Shown: positions 1 through 8,435, counted from the stretch's first letter. The stretch: 9,769 nucleotides of DNA from Lysobacterales bacterium (GCA_029287515.1 JARFQZ010000346.1:1-9769), one strand, 5' to 3'. Numbers and translations: made by a program. The notes: generated by a model from the sequence alone, not told the origin.

Positions 1-1
1 G

Positions 2-949
2 CGCGACGCGGAGAGCGGCGTGGTCATGTTGGGACAGGCCGCCTTGAGCCACCCGGAAGCCGCATCGCTGCGCGCCCTGGCGGCTTACGTTGCCTCGGCG
101 ACCGGTTCAGCGCTCAACATACTGGCGCCCGGGGCCAATTCAGCAGGCGCCTGGCAGGCCGGTGCAGTCCCTGGCAGGGGGCCGGGAGGCGCGATTTGCG
201 ACGCAGGCATGAACGCTGTGAACATGATGGCCAATCCCAGGCGAACTTACTTGCTGTGGGGAGTGGAACCGGACCTGGACATTGATAATCCGGCCGCCGC
301 CATGAGCGCCCTGAAGCAGGCTGAAAACGTCATTGCGGTTGTCAGCCACGCAGCGGACAGCCTCAGACAAACGGCCGATGTGCTGCTGCCACTCGCGCCT
401 CTGGCCGAGTCGGAAGGCACGCTGGTTAACCTTGATGGTTCTCTCGCCGGTTTCAAGGCGGCGGGGCGAGCCAGTGGTGAGGCGCGTCCTGGCTGGAAAA
501 TTCTGCGCCTGATCGGCACCAGCCTGGGCCTGGATGGCTTCGGGCAATTCAGCGTTGACGACGTCTTGAGCGATGCCCGGGCGCAAATCGACAATGCCGA
601 GGCATCTGCCGGAGAGTCGACACTTCGCAGTACGGAGCCGTGGGACGGGCTGTACAGGATTGGTGAATTGCCAATGTATTCGATCGATGCGCTGTGCCGT
701 CGGTCTGAACCGCTGCAGGAAACCGCCCAGGCAGAAAACCTGTTTGTCGGCCTCAATCCGGAAGACGCTGCACGGCTGGATCTTGGCAATGGCGACCGGG
801 CTCGGGTCCGCCAGGGCGACAGACAGGCGGAACTGGAAGTGAAAATCAGTGAGCGCGTCCCGGTTGGCGGAGTCTGGTTGCGAGCGGCAACCGGTGCCGC
901 CTCAGACCTGGGACCCGCCTATGCACCTGTAATCGTGGAGGTGGCCTGA
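2..949 (+). CDS. nuoG: NADH-quinone oxidoreductase subunit G, C-terminal part (5' truncated)
   Basis: This is the last 315 codons of NuoG, open from the left edge of the window (frame starting at base 2) to TGA at 947-949. NuoG is the large iron-sulfur subunit of the complex I peripheral arm; it has a ferredoxin-like N-terminus and a molybdopterin-oxidoreductase-like body that has lost catalysis. Only the end of that body is visible: the glycine/alanine-rich N-S-A-G-A stretch (about 137-151), the family-typical 'LPLAPLAESEGTLVNLDG' segment (about 388-441, corresponding to the 'E.GT.vN.EG' motif of the molybdopterin family), then 'ARPGWKILR' (about 481-510) and a C-terminal beta domain with 'GDRARVRQGD' (about 790-822). 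The cluster-binding cysteines lie upstream of the window. A GTG at 20 is internal, not the start. The 3' end carries the nuoH ribosome binding site, and the stop codon overlaps the nuoH start by one base. The identity rests on these motifs and on the following nuoH. Confidence 0.95.
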   Translation, partial: RDAESGVVMLGQAALSHPEAASLRALAAYVASATGSALNILAPGANSAGAWQAGAVPGRGPGGAICDAGMNAVNMMANPRRTYLLWGVEPDLDIDNPAAAMSALKQAENVIAVVSHAADSLRQTADVLLPLAPLAESEGTLVNLDGSLAGFKAAGRASGEARPGWKILRLIGTSLGLDGFGQFSVDDVLSDARAQIDNAEASAGESTLRSTEPWDGLYRIGELPMYSIDALCRRSEPLQETAQAENLFVGLNPEDAARLDLGNGDRARVRQGDRQAELEVKISERVPVGGVWLRAATGAASDLGPAYAPVIVEVA

Positions 950-1986
950 TGCCTGACACCTGGATGGACCAGTTGATCTACATGGTCATACTGATACTGA
1001 AAATCGTGGCGATCGTGGTGCCCCTGATTCTTGCGGTGGCTTATTACACCTATTTTGAACGCAAGGTGATCGGTTACATGCAAATCCGAAGGGGCCCGAA
1101 CCGCATCGGCCCACTGGGGCTCGCGCAACCGTTTGCTGACGTTTTCAAGCTGCTGCTGAAAGAGATCGTTCTGCCGGAAAATGCGAACAAATTCCTGTTC
1201 CTGCTCGCCCCGGTGGTAACGCTCGGACCGGCGTTTGCCGCGTGGGCAGTGATTCCGTTCGATGACTGGATGGTACTGGCGGATATCAATGCCGGCCTTT
1301 TGTACCTGCTGGCCATGTCTTCACTGGGCGTGTACGGCCTGATCATCGCGGGCTGGGCTTCAAATTCCAAATACGCATTTCTCGGCGCCCTGCGCTCAAC
1401 TGCCCAGATGGTTTCGTACGAAATCGCGATGGGTTTTGCCCTGATCGGCGTGTTGATCCTGGCAGGAACGCTGAATCTGAGGGAAATCGTGCTCGCCCAG
1501 CAGGGTGGCGTGCTGGACTGGTTCTGGTTGCCGTTGCTTCCGCTGTTCGTCATTTTCATCATTTCAGGTCTGGCGGAAACCAACCGTGCGCCCTTTGACG
1601 TGGCCGAGGGCGAATCCGAGATCGTTGCCGGCTTTCACGTGGAATATGCCGGCTCCGGATTTGCCGTGTTTTTCCTGGCTGAGTACGCGAACATGATCCT
1701 GATCTCGGCCCTGACAGCGCTGATGTTCACCGGCGGCTGGCTATCTCCGTTCGAGGGTATCCCGGTCATTGGCGATACCTTCCTGGGCGAGGGAAGCATT
1801 TTCTGGTTCCTGTCGAAGACCGTCGTCTTCATGTTCATATTTCTTTGGGTCAGAGCGACTTTTCCGCGCTACCGCTACGACCAGATCATGCGGTTGGGCT
1901 GGAAGGTGTTTGTGCCCATCACTATTTTCTGGGTCATGTTTGCCGCGGTCATTTCGGTTTTCGGCTTGATAGTGAGGGGTAGTTGA
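949..1986 (+). CDS. nuoH: NADH-quinone oxidoreductase subunit H (complex I, quinone-site membrane subunit)
   Basis: NuoH (345 aa; E. coli about 325) is the membrane subunit at the junction of the peripheral and membrane arms. It forms much of the quinone-access channel and couples quinone reduction to proton pumping. Family signatures are clear: 'ERKVIGYMQIRRGPNRIGP' at residues 37-55, then 'FADVFKLLLKE' at 62-72; 'AETNRAPFD' at 209-217 followed by 'GESEIVAGFHVEY' at 221-233, the conserved acidic loop next to the quinone site; and 'RATFPRYRYDQ' at 302-312. Several hydrophobic stretches match the eight transmembrane helices known for the family. The ATG at 949-951 shares its A with the nuoG stop (TGATG) and lies 6 bases after a strong GGAGGT (937-942), so translation is probably coupled to nuoG. 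It ends with TGA at 1984-1986. Confidence 0.98.
   Translation: MPDTWMDQLIYMVILILKIVAIVVPLILAVAYYTYFERKVIGYMQIRRGPNRIGPLGLAQPFADVFKLLLKEIVLPENANKFLFLLAPVVTLGPAFAAWAVIPFDDWMVLADINAGLLYLLAMSSLGVYGLIIAGWASNSKYAFLGALRSTAQMVSYEIAMGFALIGVLILAGTLNLREIVLAQQGGVLDWFWLPLLPLFVIFIISGLAETNRAPFDVAEGESEIVAGFHVEYAGSGFAVFFLAEYANMILISALTALMFTGGWLSPFEGIPVIGDTFLGEGSIFWFLSKTVVFMFIFLWVRATFPRYRYDQIMRLGWKVFVPITIFWVMFAAVISVFGLIVRGS
1974..1979 (+). promoter_or_regulatory. Ribosome binding site that fixes the nuoI start
   Basis: GAGGGG lies 9 bases before ATG 1989. A TTG at 1983, in the same frame, would sit only 3 bases from it, so the ATG is the better start. The site lies inside the end of nuoH. Confidence 0.7.
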
Positions 1987-1988
1987 GC

Positions 1989-2477
1989 ATGAACGCAGTC
2001 ACGCGATATCTCAAAAGCTTGCTGTTGATCGAACTCGGCCAGGGGCTGATGGTCACCCTCAGGTATTTTTTCCGGCCGAAATTCACCATCAATTACCCGG
2101 AAGAAAAGACGCCCATGTCCAACCGGTTCAGGGGTTTGCACGCGTTGCGCCGTTACCCCAATGGCGAGGAGCGTTGCATCGCCTGCAAACTGTGCGAAGC
2201 GGTCTGCCCGGCCCTGGCAATCACAATTGATTCCACCCAGCGGGAAGATGGCACGAGACGGACGACGCGCTACGACATCGACCTGTTTAAATGTATTTAT
2301 TGCGGTTTTTGCGAAGAGTCCTGCCCGGTGGATTCAATCGTCGAAACCGATGTGCAGGAGTACCACTTTGAAAATCGCGGTGAGCACATCATGACCAAGG
2401 AAAAACTGCTGGCAATCGGTGATCGCTTTGAGGAAAGCATCGCCGAGAACCGCCGGCAGGACGCAGCGTATCGTTAA
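1989..2477 (+). CDS. nuoI: NADH-quinone oxidoreductase subunit I (two [4Fe-4S] clusters)
   Basis: NuoI (162 aa) is the ferredoxin-like subunit of the complex I connecting arm. It carries two [4Fe-4S] clusters (N6a and N6b) that pass electrons toward the terminal cluster N2 and quinone. Both ligand sets are present: C63-x2-C66-x2-C69-x3-C73-P and C102-x2-C105-x2-C108-x3-C112-P. This is the classic pair of dicluster-ferredoxin motifs in which each fourth cysteine binds the other cluster. An amphipathic N-terminal segment (residues 1-30) fits the membrane-contacting helix, and the 'YFFRPKFTINYPEEK' region before the clusters is typical. The length matches the short mitochondrial/betaproteobacterial type rather than the 180-residue E. 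coli form. The gene starts 2 bases after nuoH; the ATG at 1989 is preferred over an in-frame TTG at 1983 because of ribosome binding site spacing. Stop TAA is at 2475-2477. Confidence 0.98.
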   Translation: MNAVTRYLKSLLLIELGQGLMVTLRYFFRPKFTINYPEEKTPMSNRFRGLHALRRYPNGEERCIACKLCEAVCPALAITIDSTQREDGTRRTTRYDIDLFKCIYCGFCEESCPVDSIVETDVQEYHFENRGEHIMTKEKLLAIGDRFEESIAENRRQDAAYR

Positions 2478-2491
2478 GCGGAGCAGAATCG

Positions 2492-3106
2492 ATGCCTATC
2501 TTTGAAATTGTTTTCTACGCATTCTCGCTGGTGATGCTGGGCGCCGCCGTGATGGTTATCACCGTGCGAAACCCGGTCTATGCCGCTTTATTCCTGGTGC
2601 TGACGTTTTTCAGTGCTGCGGCTGTGTGGATGCTGCTTGAAGTTGAATTCCTGGCGATCATCCTGATTCTCGTTTACGTGGGGGCGGTCATGGTGTTGTT
2701 CCTGTTCGTCGTCATGATGCTGGATATCAACGTGGATCCATTGAAGGAAGGCTTTGTTCGCTATCTGCCCGCAGGGATTATCGTCGCCCTGCTGATGGCG
2801 GGCGAGTTGCTCATGGTGGTGTGGTCCAAGGGCCGCTTCGAAGCGGGTTCCTATCCCTTGCCTGCGCCGAATCCCCAGGGCTACAGCAATACCAAGGAAG
2901 TTGGCGAAGTGTTGTTCACCCAGTACCTGTTGCCGTTCGAAGTTGCCGGAGTCATTTTGCTGGTGGCGATCATTGCGGCAGTGGCCCTTACGCTGAGACA
3001 ACGCCCCGCCGTGCACCGTCAGAATCCATCATTGCAGGTCAGGGTCCGCCGCGACGAGCGGATCCGCCTGGTGAAGATGAAACCGGATTCCCGCCAGGAT
3101 AGCTGA
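2492..3106 (+). CDS. nuoJ: NADH-quinone oxidoreductase subunit J
   Basis: NuoJ (204 aa; E. coli 184) is a small complex I membrane subunit of five helices between NuoH and the antiporter-like subunits. Visible family features are 'NPVYAALFLVL' (27-37) and the highly conserved third helix region 'EFLAIILILVYVGAVMVLF' (52-70), whose Y-V-G segment forms the pi-bulge that rearranges during turnover in known structures. 'FVVMMLDIN' (72-80) follows. There are five hydrophobic stretches, the last at about 150-168. The cytoplasmic tail is longer than in E. coli and is strongly basic ('RQRPAVHRQ', 'RVRRDERIR'), as in beta- and many gammaproteobacterial homologues. GGAG at 2480-2483 lies 8 bases before the ATG, and the gap from nuoI is 14 bases. 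The gene ends with TGA at 3104-3106. Confidence 0.97.
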   Translation: MPIFEIVFYAFSLVMLGAAVMVITVRNPVYAALFLVLTFFSAAAVWMLLEVEFLAIILILVYVGAVMVLFLFVVMMLDINVDPLKEGFVRYLPAGIIVALLMAGELLMVVWSKGRFEAGSYPLPAPNPQGYSNTKEVGEVLFTQYLLPFEVAGVILLVAIIAAVALTLRQRPAVHRQNPSLQVRVRRDERIRLVKMKPDSRQDS

Positions 3107-3115
3107 GGAAAAACC

Positions 3116-3421
3116 ATGCTGACACTGACCCATTTCCTGACACTCGGCGCGATGCTTTTCAGCCTCAGCGTCGCCGGAATATTCCTGAACCGCAAGAACG
3201 TGATCATCCTGCTGATGTGCATTGAATTGATGTTATTGGCGGTGAACATGAACTTCGTCGCTTTTTCACGTTTTCTCGGTAACGTCGATGGCCAGGTATT
3301 CGTGTTTTTCATCCTGACCGTCGCTGCCGCAGAGGCTGCAATTGGCCTGGCCATCCTCGTGGTGCTTTTCCGTAACCGCCAGACCATCAACGTGACCGAA
3401 CTGGACGACCTGAAGGGCTGA
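3116..3421 (+). CDS. nuoK: NADH-quinone oxidoreductase subunit K
   Basis: NuoK (101 aa, the usual length) is a three-helix complex I membrane subunit that forms part of the central hydrophilic axis, related to MrpC of Mrp antiporters. The two membrane glutamates needed for coupling are present: E37 in 'LLMCIELMLLAVN' and E73 in 'AAAEAAIGLAI' (E36 and E72 in E. coli numbering). Three hydrophobic helices lie at about 5-22, 28-50 and 60-85, and the C-terminus is the typical 'NVTELDDLKG'. GAGGAA at 3105-3110, overlapping the nuoJ stop, lies 5 bases before the ATG. The stop is one base from the nuoL start, so coupled translation with nuoL is likely. Confidence 0.98.
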   Translation: MLTLTHFLTLGAMLFSLSVAGIFLNRKNVIILLMCIELMLLAVNMNFVAFSRFLGNVDGQVFVFFILTVAAAEAAIGLAILVVLFRNRQTINVTELDDLKG

Positions 3422-3422
3422 C

Positions 3423-5414
3423 ATGTCTTTGAAAACGATTTTGGTCTTGATCCCCCTGCTACCACTGGCAGCTGCAGTTGTGGCTGGCCTTTTCAGAAAC
3501 CAGGTTGGCAGAGCCGGCGCGCACTGGGTCACCATCCTGGGCGTAGCGGTGTCATTTTTCCTTTCCGCCTGGGTGTTGTACATGCAGATGTTCGACAACC
3601 TGGGCACGCAGAACCTGAGCATTTATACCTGGATGGTGTCAGACGGTATCCGCTTTGAAATCGGTTTCCTGATCGATCATCTCAGCGTTCTGATGATGAC
3701 GGTCGTCACCTTTGTCTCGTTGATGGTCCATATCTACACCATCGGTTACATGGCGGATGACCCGGGTTACCAGCGATTTTTCTCCTACATCGCCCTGTTC
3801 ACGTTTTCCATGCTGATGCTGGTGATGTCCAACAACTTCCTGCAATTGTTCTTCGGCTGGGAAGCGGTCGGACTGGTTTCGTACCTGCTGATCGGTTTCT
3901 GGTTCAAGCGCGAATCCGCCATCGCCGCAGGCTTGAAGGCTTTCCTGGTCAACAGGGTGGGTGATTTCGGATTCCTGTTGGGCCTGGCGGCTGTATTGTA
4001 CTGCTTCGGTTCGCTGGATTACGCGTCGGTCTTCGCCGGTGCAGACTCCATCGTCGGGGAAACCGTCAGTATCGTTCCCGGTTTCGAGTGGCAGTGGATA
4101 ACCGTCATCTGCATCTGCCTGTTCATCGGTGCGATGGGTAAATCCGCGCAGGCGCCGTTGCACGTGTGGCTGCCCGATTCAATGGAAGGCCCCACTCCGA
4201 TCTCGGCACTGATCCATGCGGCCACGATGGTGACCGCCGGTATCTTCATGGTGGCGAGGATGTCCCCCCTGTTCGAACTGAGCGATGCCGCCCTGAGTTT
4301 CGTCATGCTGATCGGCGCCGTTACGGCCCTGACAATGGGCCTGGTCGGGCTGGTCCAGAACGACATCAAGCGCGTGATTGCTTACTCGACCCTTTCGCAG
4401 CTGGGTTACATGACGGTTGCGCTGGGTGTTTCTGCTTACTCGGCGGCTATTTTCCACTTGATGACCCACGCTTTTTTCAAGGCCCTCCTGTTCCTGGGCG
4501 CGGGCTCTGTCATCATCGCCCTGCATCACCAGCAGGACATGCGTTACATGGGCGGTTTAAGAAAACAGATGCCGGTCACCTGGATCACTGCCTGGATCGG
4601 AACGCTGGCGTTGATCGGCTTCCCCTTCATGTCCGGCTTCTATTCAAAGGATGGAATCATCGAGGCGGTTCACGCATCAACCCGGTTCGGCTCCGATGTT
4701 GCTTACTGGGCCGTGTTGATCGGCGTGCTGATCACCTCTTTCTACAGTTTCCGCCTGCTGTACCTGACATTTCACGGCCAACCGCGTTACAGCGTGGACG
4801 TGGGTGCCGGGGATCACCCCCCGGACGGCATATTGCAGCATGCACCGCATGAGTCGCCGTTGGTGGTGACCGTTCCGTTGATCCTGCTGGCGATCCCGTC
4901 AATCATCATCGGGTACATGACGATTCAACCGGTGCTGTTTGGAGGCTGGCTGTCTGACGCCATCCTGGTTTTGCCGCAGAACGATACGCTGGCGGTCGTC
5001 GGCGAGCACTTCACGGGTCCGGTCGGCATGGCGACCCATGCCTTGCAGACAGCGCCTTTCTGGCTGATGCTTACCGGTTTCGCGCTTGCCACCTTTATTT
5101 ACCAGTTCAGGCCAACGGTGGCTGATCAGCTTCAGCAACGTATGCCGAGGCTGCACCGCTTGCTTGAAAACAAGTTTTTCATCGACGAGCTTTATCAGAA
5201 AATGTTCATAAGCAAGACCGTCAACATCGGAAATTTTTTGTGGAAAAAAGCCGATGCCGGTCTGATCGACGGCGGGCTGGTCAATGGTTCGGCACGCCTG
5301 GTGGGTAACCTGGCCGGCAGGGTTCGCCTGTGGCAGAGCGGATACCTGTTCCAATATGCCTTCGCGATGATTGTCGGTCTGATCGGCATGATCGCAATCT
5401 GGGTAATGTGGTAG
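3423..5414 (+). CDS. nuoL: NADH-quinone oxidoreductase subunit L (distal antiporter-like proton pump)
   Basis: NuoL (663 aa; E. coli 613) is the distal proton-pumping subunit of complex I and is homologous to Mrp antiporter subunits. The expected functional residues are present: E147 in 'GWEAVGLVSYLLIGFW', K240 in 'GAMGKSAQ', H265 in 'SALIHAATMVTAG', H345/H349 and K353 in 'FHLMTHAFFKALLF', and K409 in 'GFYSKDGI', matching E144, K229, H254, H334/H338, K342 and K399 of the E. coli protein by position in motif. A hydrophilic loop ends in the typical 'PHESP' (475-479). The C-terminal region from about 560 contains 'FFIDELY' (585-591) and 'LIDGGLVNGSAR', typical of the long lateral helix that runs along NuoM and NuoN, and a final membrane helix (about 642-662). 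AAGGG at 3413-3417 lies 5 bases before the ATG. The gene begins one base after nuoK and ends with TAG at 5412-5414. Confidence 0.98.
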   Translation: MSLKTILVLIPLLPLAAAVVAGLFRNQVGRAGAHWVTILGVAVSFFLSAWVLYMQMFDNLGTQNLSIYTWMVSDGIRFEIGFLIDHLSVLMMTVVTFVSLMVHIYTIGYMADDPGYQRFFSYIALFTFSMLMLVMSNNFLQLFFGWEAVGLVSYLLIGFWFKRESAIAAGLKAFLVNRVGDFGFLLGLAAVLYCFGSLDYASVFAGADSIVGETVSIVPGFEWQWITVICICLFIGAMGKSAQAPLHVWLPDSMEGPTPISALIHAATMVTAGIFMVARMSPLFELSDAALSFVMLIGAVTALTMGLVGLVQNDIKRVIAYSTLSQLGYMTVALGVSAYSAAIFHLMTHAFFKALLFLGAGSVIIALHHQQDMRYMGGLRKQMPVTWITAWIGTLALIGFPFMSGFYSKDGIIEAVHASTRFGSDVAYWAVLIGVLITSFYSFRLLYLTFHGQPRYSVDVGAGDHPPDGILQHAPHESPLVVTVPLILLAIPSIIIGYMTIQPVLFGGWLSDAILVLPQNDTLAVVGEHFTGPVGMATHALQTAPFWLMLTGFALATFIYQFRPTVADQLQQRMPRLHRLLENKFFIDELYQKMFISKTVNIGNFLWKKADAGLIDGGLVNGSARLVGNLAGRVRLWQSGYLFQYAFAMIVGLIGMIAIWVMW

Positions 5415-5430
5415 AGGGGCGAAAACAATA

Positions 5431-6960
5431 ATGGAATCTAACTGGCCCATTCTGAGCGTACTGATCTGGCTGCCGATTATCGGTGGTCTGGTGGTTGTCG
5501 CGGTCGGTGAGCAGCGAGCCGCCATGGCGCGCCTGTTGGCCCTGGCCGTTTCCGGATTGACCTTTGTTTTGAGCATTTCACTGTTCACGGCATTCGATAC
5601 GTCCACCGCTGCGATGCAGTTCACCGAGGTCAAACCCTGGATCGAAACCTTCGATATCTATTACAACCTGGGTGTGGATGGTTTTTCCGTTCCGCTGATC
5701 CTGCTGACTACCTTTTTCGGCGTGCTGGTGGTTATTGCAGGCTGGGAGAGCATCCAGCAAAAAGTCAATCAGTACATGGCCTCCTTCCTGATTATGGAAG
5801 GGCTGATGGTCGGCGTATTCTCAGCGCTGGACGCCATGCTGTTCTACGTGTTCTTCGAAGCCATGCTGATCCCGATGTTCCTTGTGATCGGTATGTGGGG
5901 CGGACCGCGAAAGGTATACGCCACGATCAAGTTCTTCCTGTATACCTTCCTTGGTTCCGTGTTCATGCTGGTTGGCCTGATCTACCTTTACATCCAGTCA
6001 GGAACCTGGTCGATCCTGGAGTGGCACCAGTTCCCGCTGACACTTGAAGTTCAGAAGTGGCTGTTCCTGGGATTCCTGGCGGCTTTCTCAGTGAAGATTC
6101 CCATGTGGCCGGTACATACCTGGTTGCCCGATGCTCATGTTGAAGCGCCGACCGGCGGTTCGGTGGTGCTGGCCGCGATCATGTTGAAGATCGGCGGTTA
6201 TGGTTTTATCCGTTTCAGCCTGCCGGTGACCCCGGATGCGTCGGCTGCACTTGACTGGCTTATCATCGCCCTGTCGCTGATCGCGGTGGTCTATATCGGC
6301 TTTGTCGCACTCGTGCAGCAGGACATGAAGAAGCTGATTGCCTACTCGTCGATTTCCCATATGGGGTTCGTCACGCTGGGCATGTTTATCGCATTTGCGG
6401 TGTTTCAGAACACCGAGAGCGGGCGCGGCGCCGCGCTGGGCGTCGAAGGCGCCATGGTGCAGATGATATCTCACGGTTTCGTCTCGGGCGCGCTCTTCCT
6501 CTGCGTCGGTGTGCTCTATGACCGCCTGCACAGCAGGATGATTGCGGATTATGGCGGGGTGGCCAACACCATGCCGTGGTTCGCGGCACTGGCGGTGTTG
6601 TTCTTCATGGCGAATTCCGGGCTGCCCGGAACCAGTGGTTTCGTTGGTGAGTTCATGGTGATCCTGGCGGCATTCCAGGCCAATTTCTGGTACGCCTTCC
6701 TTGCAGCGGTCACGCTGATTCTCGGCGCCGCTTACAGCCTGTGGCTGGTCAAGCGGGTGATATTTGGAGAGGTTGCCAACAACGATGTCGCCAACCTGGA
6801 AGACATCAACGCACGCGAAGCCTTCGTGCTCGGCACTCTGGCCGTGGCTGTGTTGCTGGTTGGCCTGTGGCCGGCGCCGTTAGTGGACCTGATGCACGCA
6901 TCGGTGGATTCGCTGCTGCAGCACATTCAACAACCGAAGTTCGTCCTCGCAGGGGGGTAA
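5431..6960 (+). CDS. nuoM: NADH-quinone oxidoreductase subunit M (antiporter-like proton pump)
   Basis: NuoM (509 aa, the same length as in E. coli) is the middle antiporter-like subunit of the complex I membrane arm. Conserved channel residues are in place: E143 in 'FYVFFEAMLIPMF', K222 in 'AAFSVKIPMWPVHTWLPDAH', K253 in 'AAIMLKIGGYGF', H348 in 'QMISHGFVSGALF', and E407 in 'GFVGEFMV' (the residue that replaces the terminal lysine of NuoL and NuoN). 'AYSSISHMGF' (304-313) is the broken-helix motif of the second half-channel. It has the hydrophobic profile of a 14-helix protein. A purine-rich GAGGGG (5414-5419) lies 11 bases before the ATG, a little farther than in the other genes. The gene ends in a run of six Gs and TAA (6958-6960), where the nuoN ribosome binding site lies. 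Confidence 0.98.
   Translation: MESNWPILSVLIWLPIIGGLVVVAVGEQRAAMARLLALAVSGLTFVLSISLFTAFDTSTAAMQFTEVKPWIETFDIYYNLGVDGFSVPLILLTTFFGVLVVIAGWESIQQKVNQYMASFLIMEGLMVGVFSALDAMLFYVFFEAMLIPMFLVIGMWGGPRKVYATIKFFLYTFLGSVFMLVGLIYLYIQSGTWSILEWHQFPLTLEVQKWLFLGFLAAFSVKIPMWPVHTWLPDAHVEAPTGGSVVLAAIMLKIGGYGFIRFSLPVTPDASAALDWLIIALSLIAVVYIGFVALVQQDMKKLIAYSSISHMGFVTLGMFIAFAVFQNTESGRGAALGVEGAMVQMISHGFVSGALFLCVGVLYDRLHSRMIADYGGVANTMPWFAALAVLFFMANSGLPGTSGFVGEFMVILAAFQANFWYAFLAAVTLILGAAYSLWLVKRVIFGEVANNDVANLEDINAREAFVLGTLAVAVLLVGLWPAPLVDLMHASVDSLLQHIQQPKFVLAGG
6952..6958 (+). promoter_or_regulatory. nuoN ribosome binding site made of a G6 run
   Basis: GGGGGGT lies 6 bases before ATG 6965 and overlaps the last codon and stop of nuoM. 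It matches AGGAGGT if G-U wobble is allowed. An ATG at 6960 overlapping the nuoM stop is followed by TGA after one codon, so it is not the start. Confidence 0.6.
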
Positions 6961-6964
6961 TGAT

Positions 6965-8410
6965 ATGACTCGCATGGATTTCTTACTCATTGCTCCCGAA
7001 CTCTGGATCCTGACCATGACCTGCGTGATCCTGATCGTCGACCTGTACATTAAGGAAGAACGGCGCGGGATCGTCCACCTGCTCGGTATGGTCACGCTGA
7101 TTTTTGCCGCGATCATAACCCTGCGCGGAGATTTCGGCATCGATGGTACCAACTCAGCGCTGGCCTTCAACGGTACCTTCATTCGCGACCAGATGGGCGA
7201 CGTGCTCAAGCTGTTCAGCTATTTGGTTTTGGCCATCGTATTCATCTATGCCAAGTTCTGCCTGCGCGAATTCCGCATGTTTCGTTCGGATTTCTACACG
7301 CTGACGCTGGAAGCCTTGCTCGGCATCATGCTGCTGATTTCCGCGAACAACCTGGTCATGGTCTATCTCGGTCTCGAACTGCTGGCCCTGTCTTCCTACA
7401 CCCTGGTGGCCTATGATCGTGAATCGAAAATGGGTTCAGAGGCAGCCATGAAGTACTTCGTCCTCGGGTCGATGGCTTCCGGCATGCTGCTGTATGGTAT
7501 GTCGATGATCTACGGCGCTACCGGCAGCCTGGATCTGCAGGAGGTCGCTGCAGCTGTCGGAAACCTGTCAGGAGACAATTACCTGCTGGTTTTCGGCCTG
7601 GTATTCCTGGTGGTGGGGCTGGCTTTCAAACTGGGTGTCGTGCCGTTTCACATGTGGATTCCCGACGTTTACCAGGGTGCGCCGGTCGCCATCACGCTTT
7701 TCATCGCCTCGGTGCCCAAGATGGCAGCCTTTGCGATGGCTTTCCGCCTGCTCCAGACCGGCCTGGGCGAACTGCACACGGACTGGTCGCAGATGATCAG
7801 TATCCTGGCGGCCCTTTCAATCGTGCTGGGTAACCTGGCGGCTATTGCGCAAACCAATATCAAGCGCATGCTGGCGTACTCCACCATCTCGCACATGGGC
7901 TTCGTGCTGATGGGCCTGCTGCCCGGAACGGCTTCCGGCTTCGGCGCCGGCATGTTCTACGTGATTGTTTATTCGATGATGTCCGCGGCAGCTTTCGGCA
8001 TGGTTATCCTGCTGTCCGCCAGGGGTGTGGAAGCGGAGAAAATCGACGATTTCAAAGGACTTAACCAACGCAACAGCTGGTATGCCGCCGTAATGGCCAT
8101 GGTGATGTTCTCCATGGCGGGTGTGCCTGTATTCGTTGGCTTCTTCGCCAAGTGGCTGGTGATCGCGGCCGCGCTGGAAACCGGGTTGGTCTGGCTGGCC
8201 ATCCTGGCCGTCGTTTTTTCGGTGGTGGGTGCTTTTTACTACCTGCGTATCGTCAAGCTCATGTACTTCGATGAACCGGTTACCGAGTCTGAAATCAACG
8301 CGCCGGTCGATTTCAGGGCAGCCATTTCACTCAATGGTATAATGATGATTGGACTGGGTATATTTTCAAGCTCGTTGATTGCGGTCTGCATGGCTTCATT
8401 TGGGGCTTGA
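6965..8410 (+). CDS. nuoN: NADH-quinone oxidoreductase subunit N (antiporter-like proton pump)
   Basis: NuoN (481 aa; E. coli about 485) is the proximal antiporter-like subunit of the complex I membrane arm and the last gene of the operon. Key residues visible by motif are E138 in 'YLGLELLALSSYTLVAY', K163 in 'AAMKYFVLGS', K222 in 'GLAFKLGVVPFHMWIPDVYQGAP', K252 in 'ASVPKMAAF' and K396 in 'GFFAKWLVI', corresponding to E133, K158, K217, K247 and K395 in E. coli. 'AYSTISHMGFVLMG' (304-317) is the typical broken-helix motif. The start is ATG 6965; a second ATG three codons downstream (6974) is possible but farther from the ribosome binding site. The gene follows nuoM by 4 bases. Its TGA (8408-8410) falls within the -35 element of a promoter candidate for the following tRNA gene. 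Confidence 0.98.
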   Translation: MTRMDFLLIAPELWILTMTCVILIVDLYIKEERRGIVHLLGMVTLIFAAIITLRGDFGIDGTNSALAFNGTFIRDQMGDVLKLFSYLVLAIVFIYAKFCLREFRMFRSDFYTLTLEALLGIMLLISANNLVMVYLGLELLALSSYTLVAYDRESKMGSEAAMKYFVLGSMASGMLLYGMSMIYGATGSLDLQEVAAAVGNLSGDNYLLVFGLVFLVVGLAFKLGVVPFHMWIPDVYQGAPVAITLFIASVPKMAAFAMAFRLLQTGLGELHTDWSQMISILAALSIVLGNLAAIAQTNIKRMLAYSTISHMGFVLMGLLPGTASGFGAGMFYVIVYSMMSAAAFGMVILLSARGVEAEKIDDFKGLNQRNSWYAAVMAMVMFSMAGVPVFVGFFAKWLVIAAALETGLVWLAILAVVFSVVGAFYYLRIVKLMYFDEPVTESEINAPVDFRAAISLNGIMMIGLGIFSSSLIAVCMASFGA

Positions 8411-8435
8411 ATTAGTTCCGGGGAATCTATATCAT
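8407..8435 (+). promoter_or_regulatory. Sigma-70-type promoter candidate for the initiator tRNA (and rimP-nusA)
   Basis: TTGAAT (8407-8412, 4 of 6 to TTGACA) is followed by a 17-base spacer and TATCAT (8430-8435, 5 of 6 to TATAAT). Transcription would start near 8441-8443, about 7-9 bases before the mature tRNA. The stretch between the -10 and the predicted start is C-rich (TCCCCACC), as in stringently controlled stable-RNA promoters. The -35 box includes the nuoN stop codon. This is predicted from sequence only; no obvious AT-rich upstream element is seen. Confidence 0.55.

Noticed and set aside
140..789. Two overlapping minus-strand open frames opposite nuoG
   Set aside because: They are antisense to well-recognised NuoG sequence, have no domain, and no ribosome binding site supports them.
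1983..1988. TTG 1983 as the nuoI start (two codons longer)
   Set aside because: It would overlap the nuoH stop and lie only 3 bases after GAGGGG; ATG 1989 has normal spacing.
4166..4852. A 228-codon plus-strand frame inside nuoL
   Set aside because: It is nuoL read in another frame; the composition is rich in Arg, Gly, His and Pro without motifs.
4899..5633. A long open frame on the minus strand (244 codons) opposite the end of nuoL and start of nuoM
   Set aside because: It is antisense to two clearly conserved genes, has no recognisable domain and is low in hydrophobic order; it is a by-product of GC-rich codon use.
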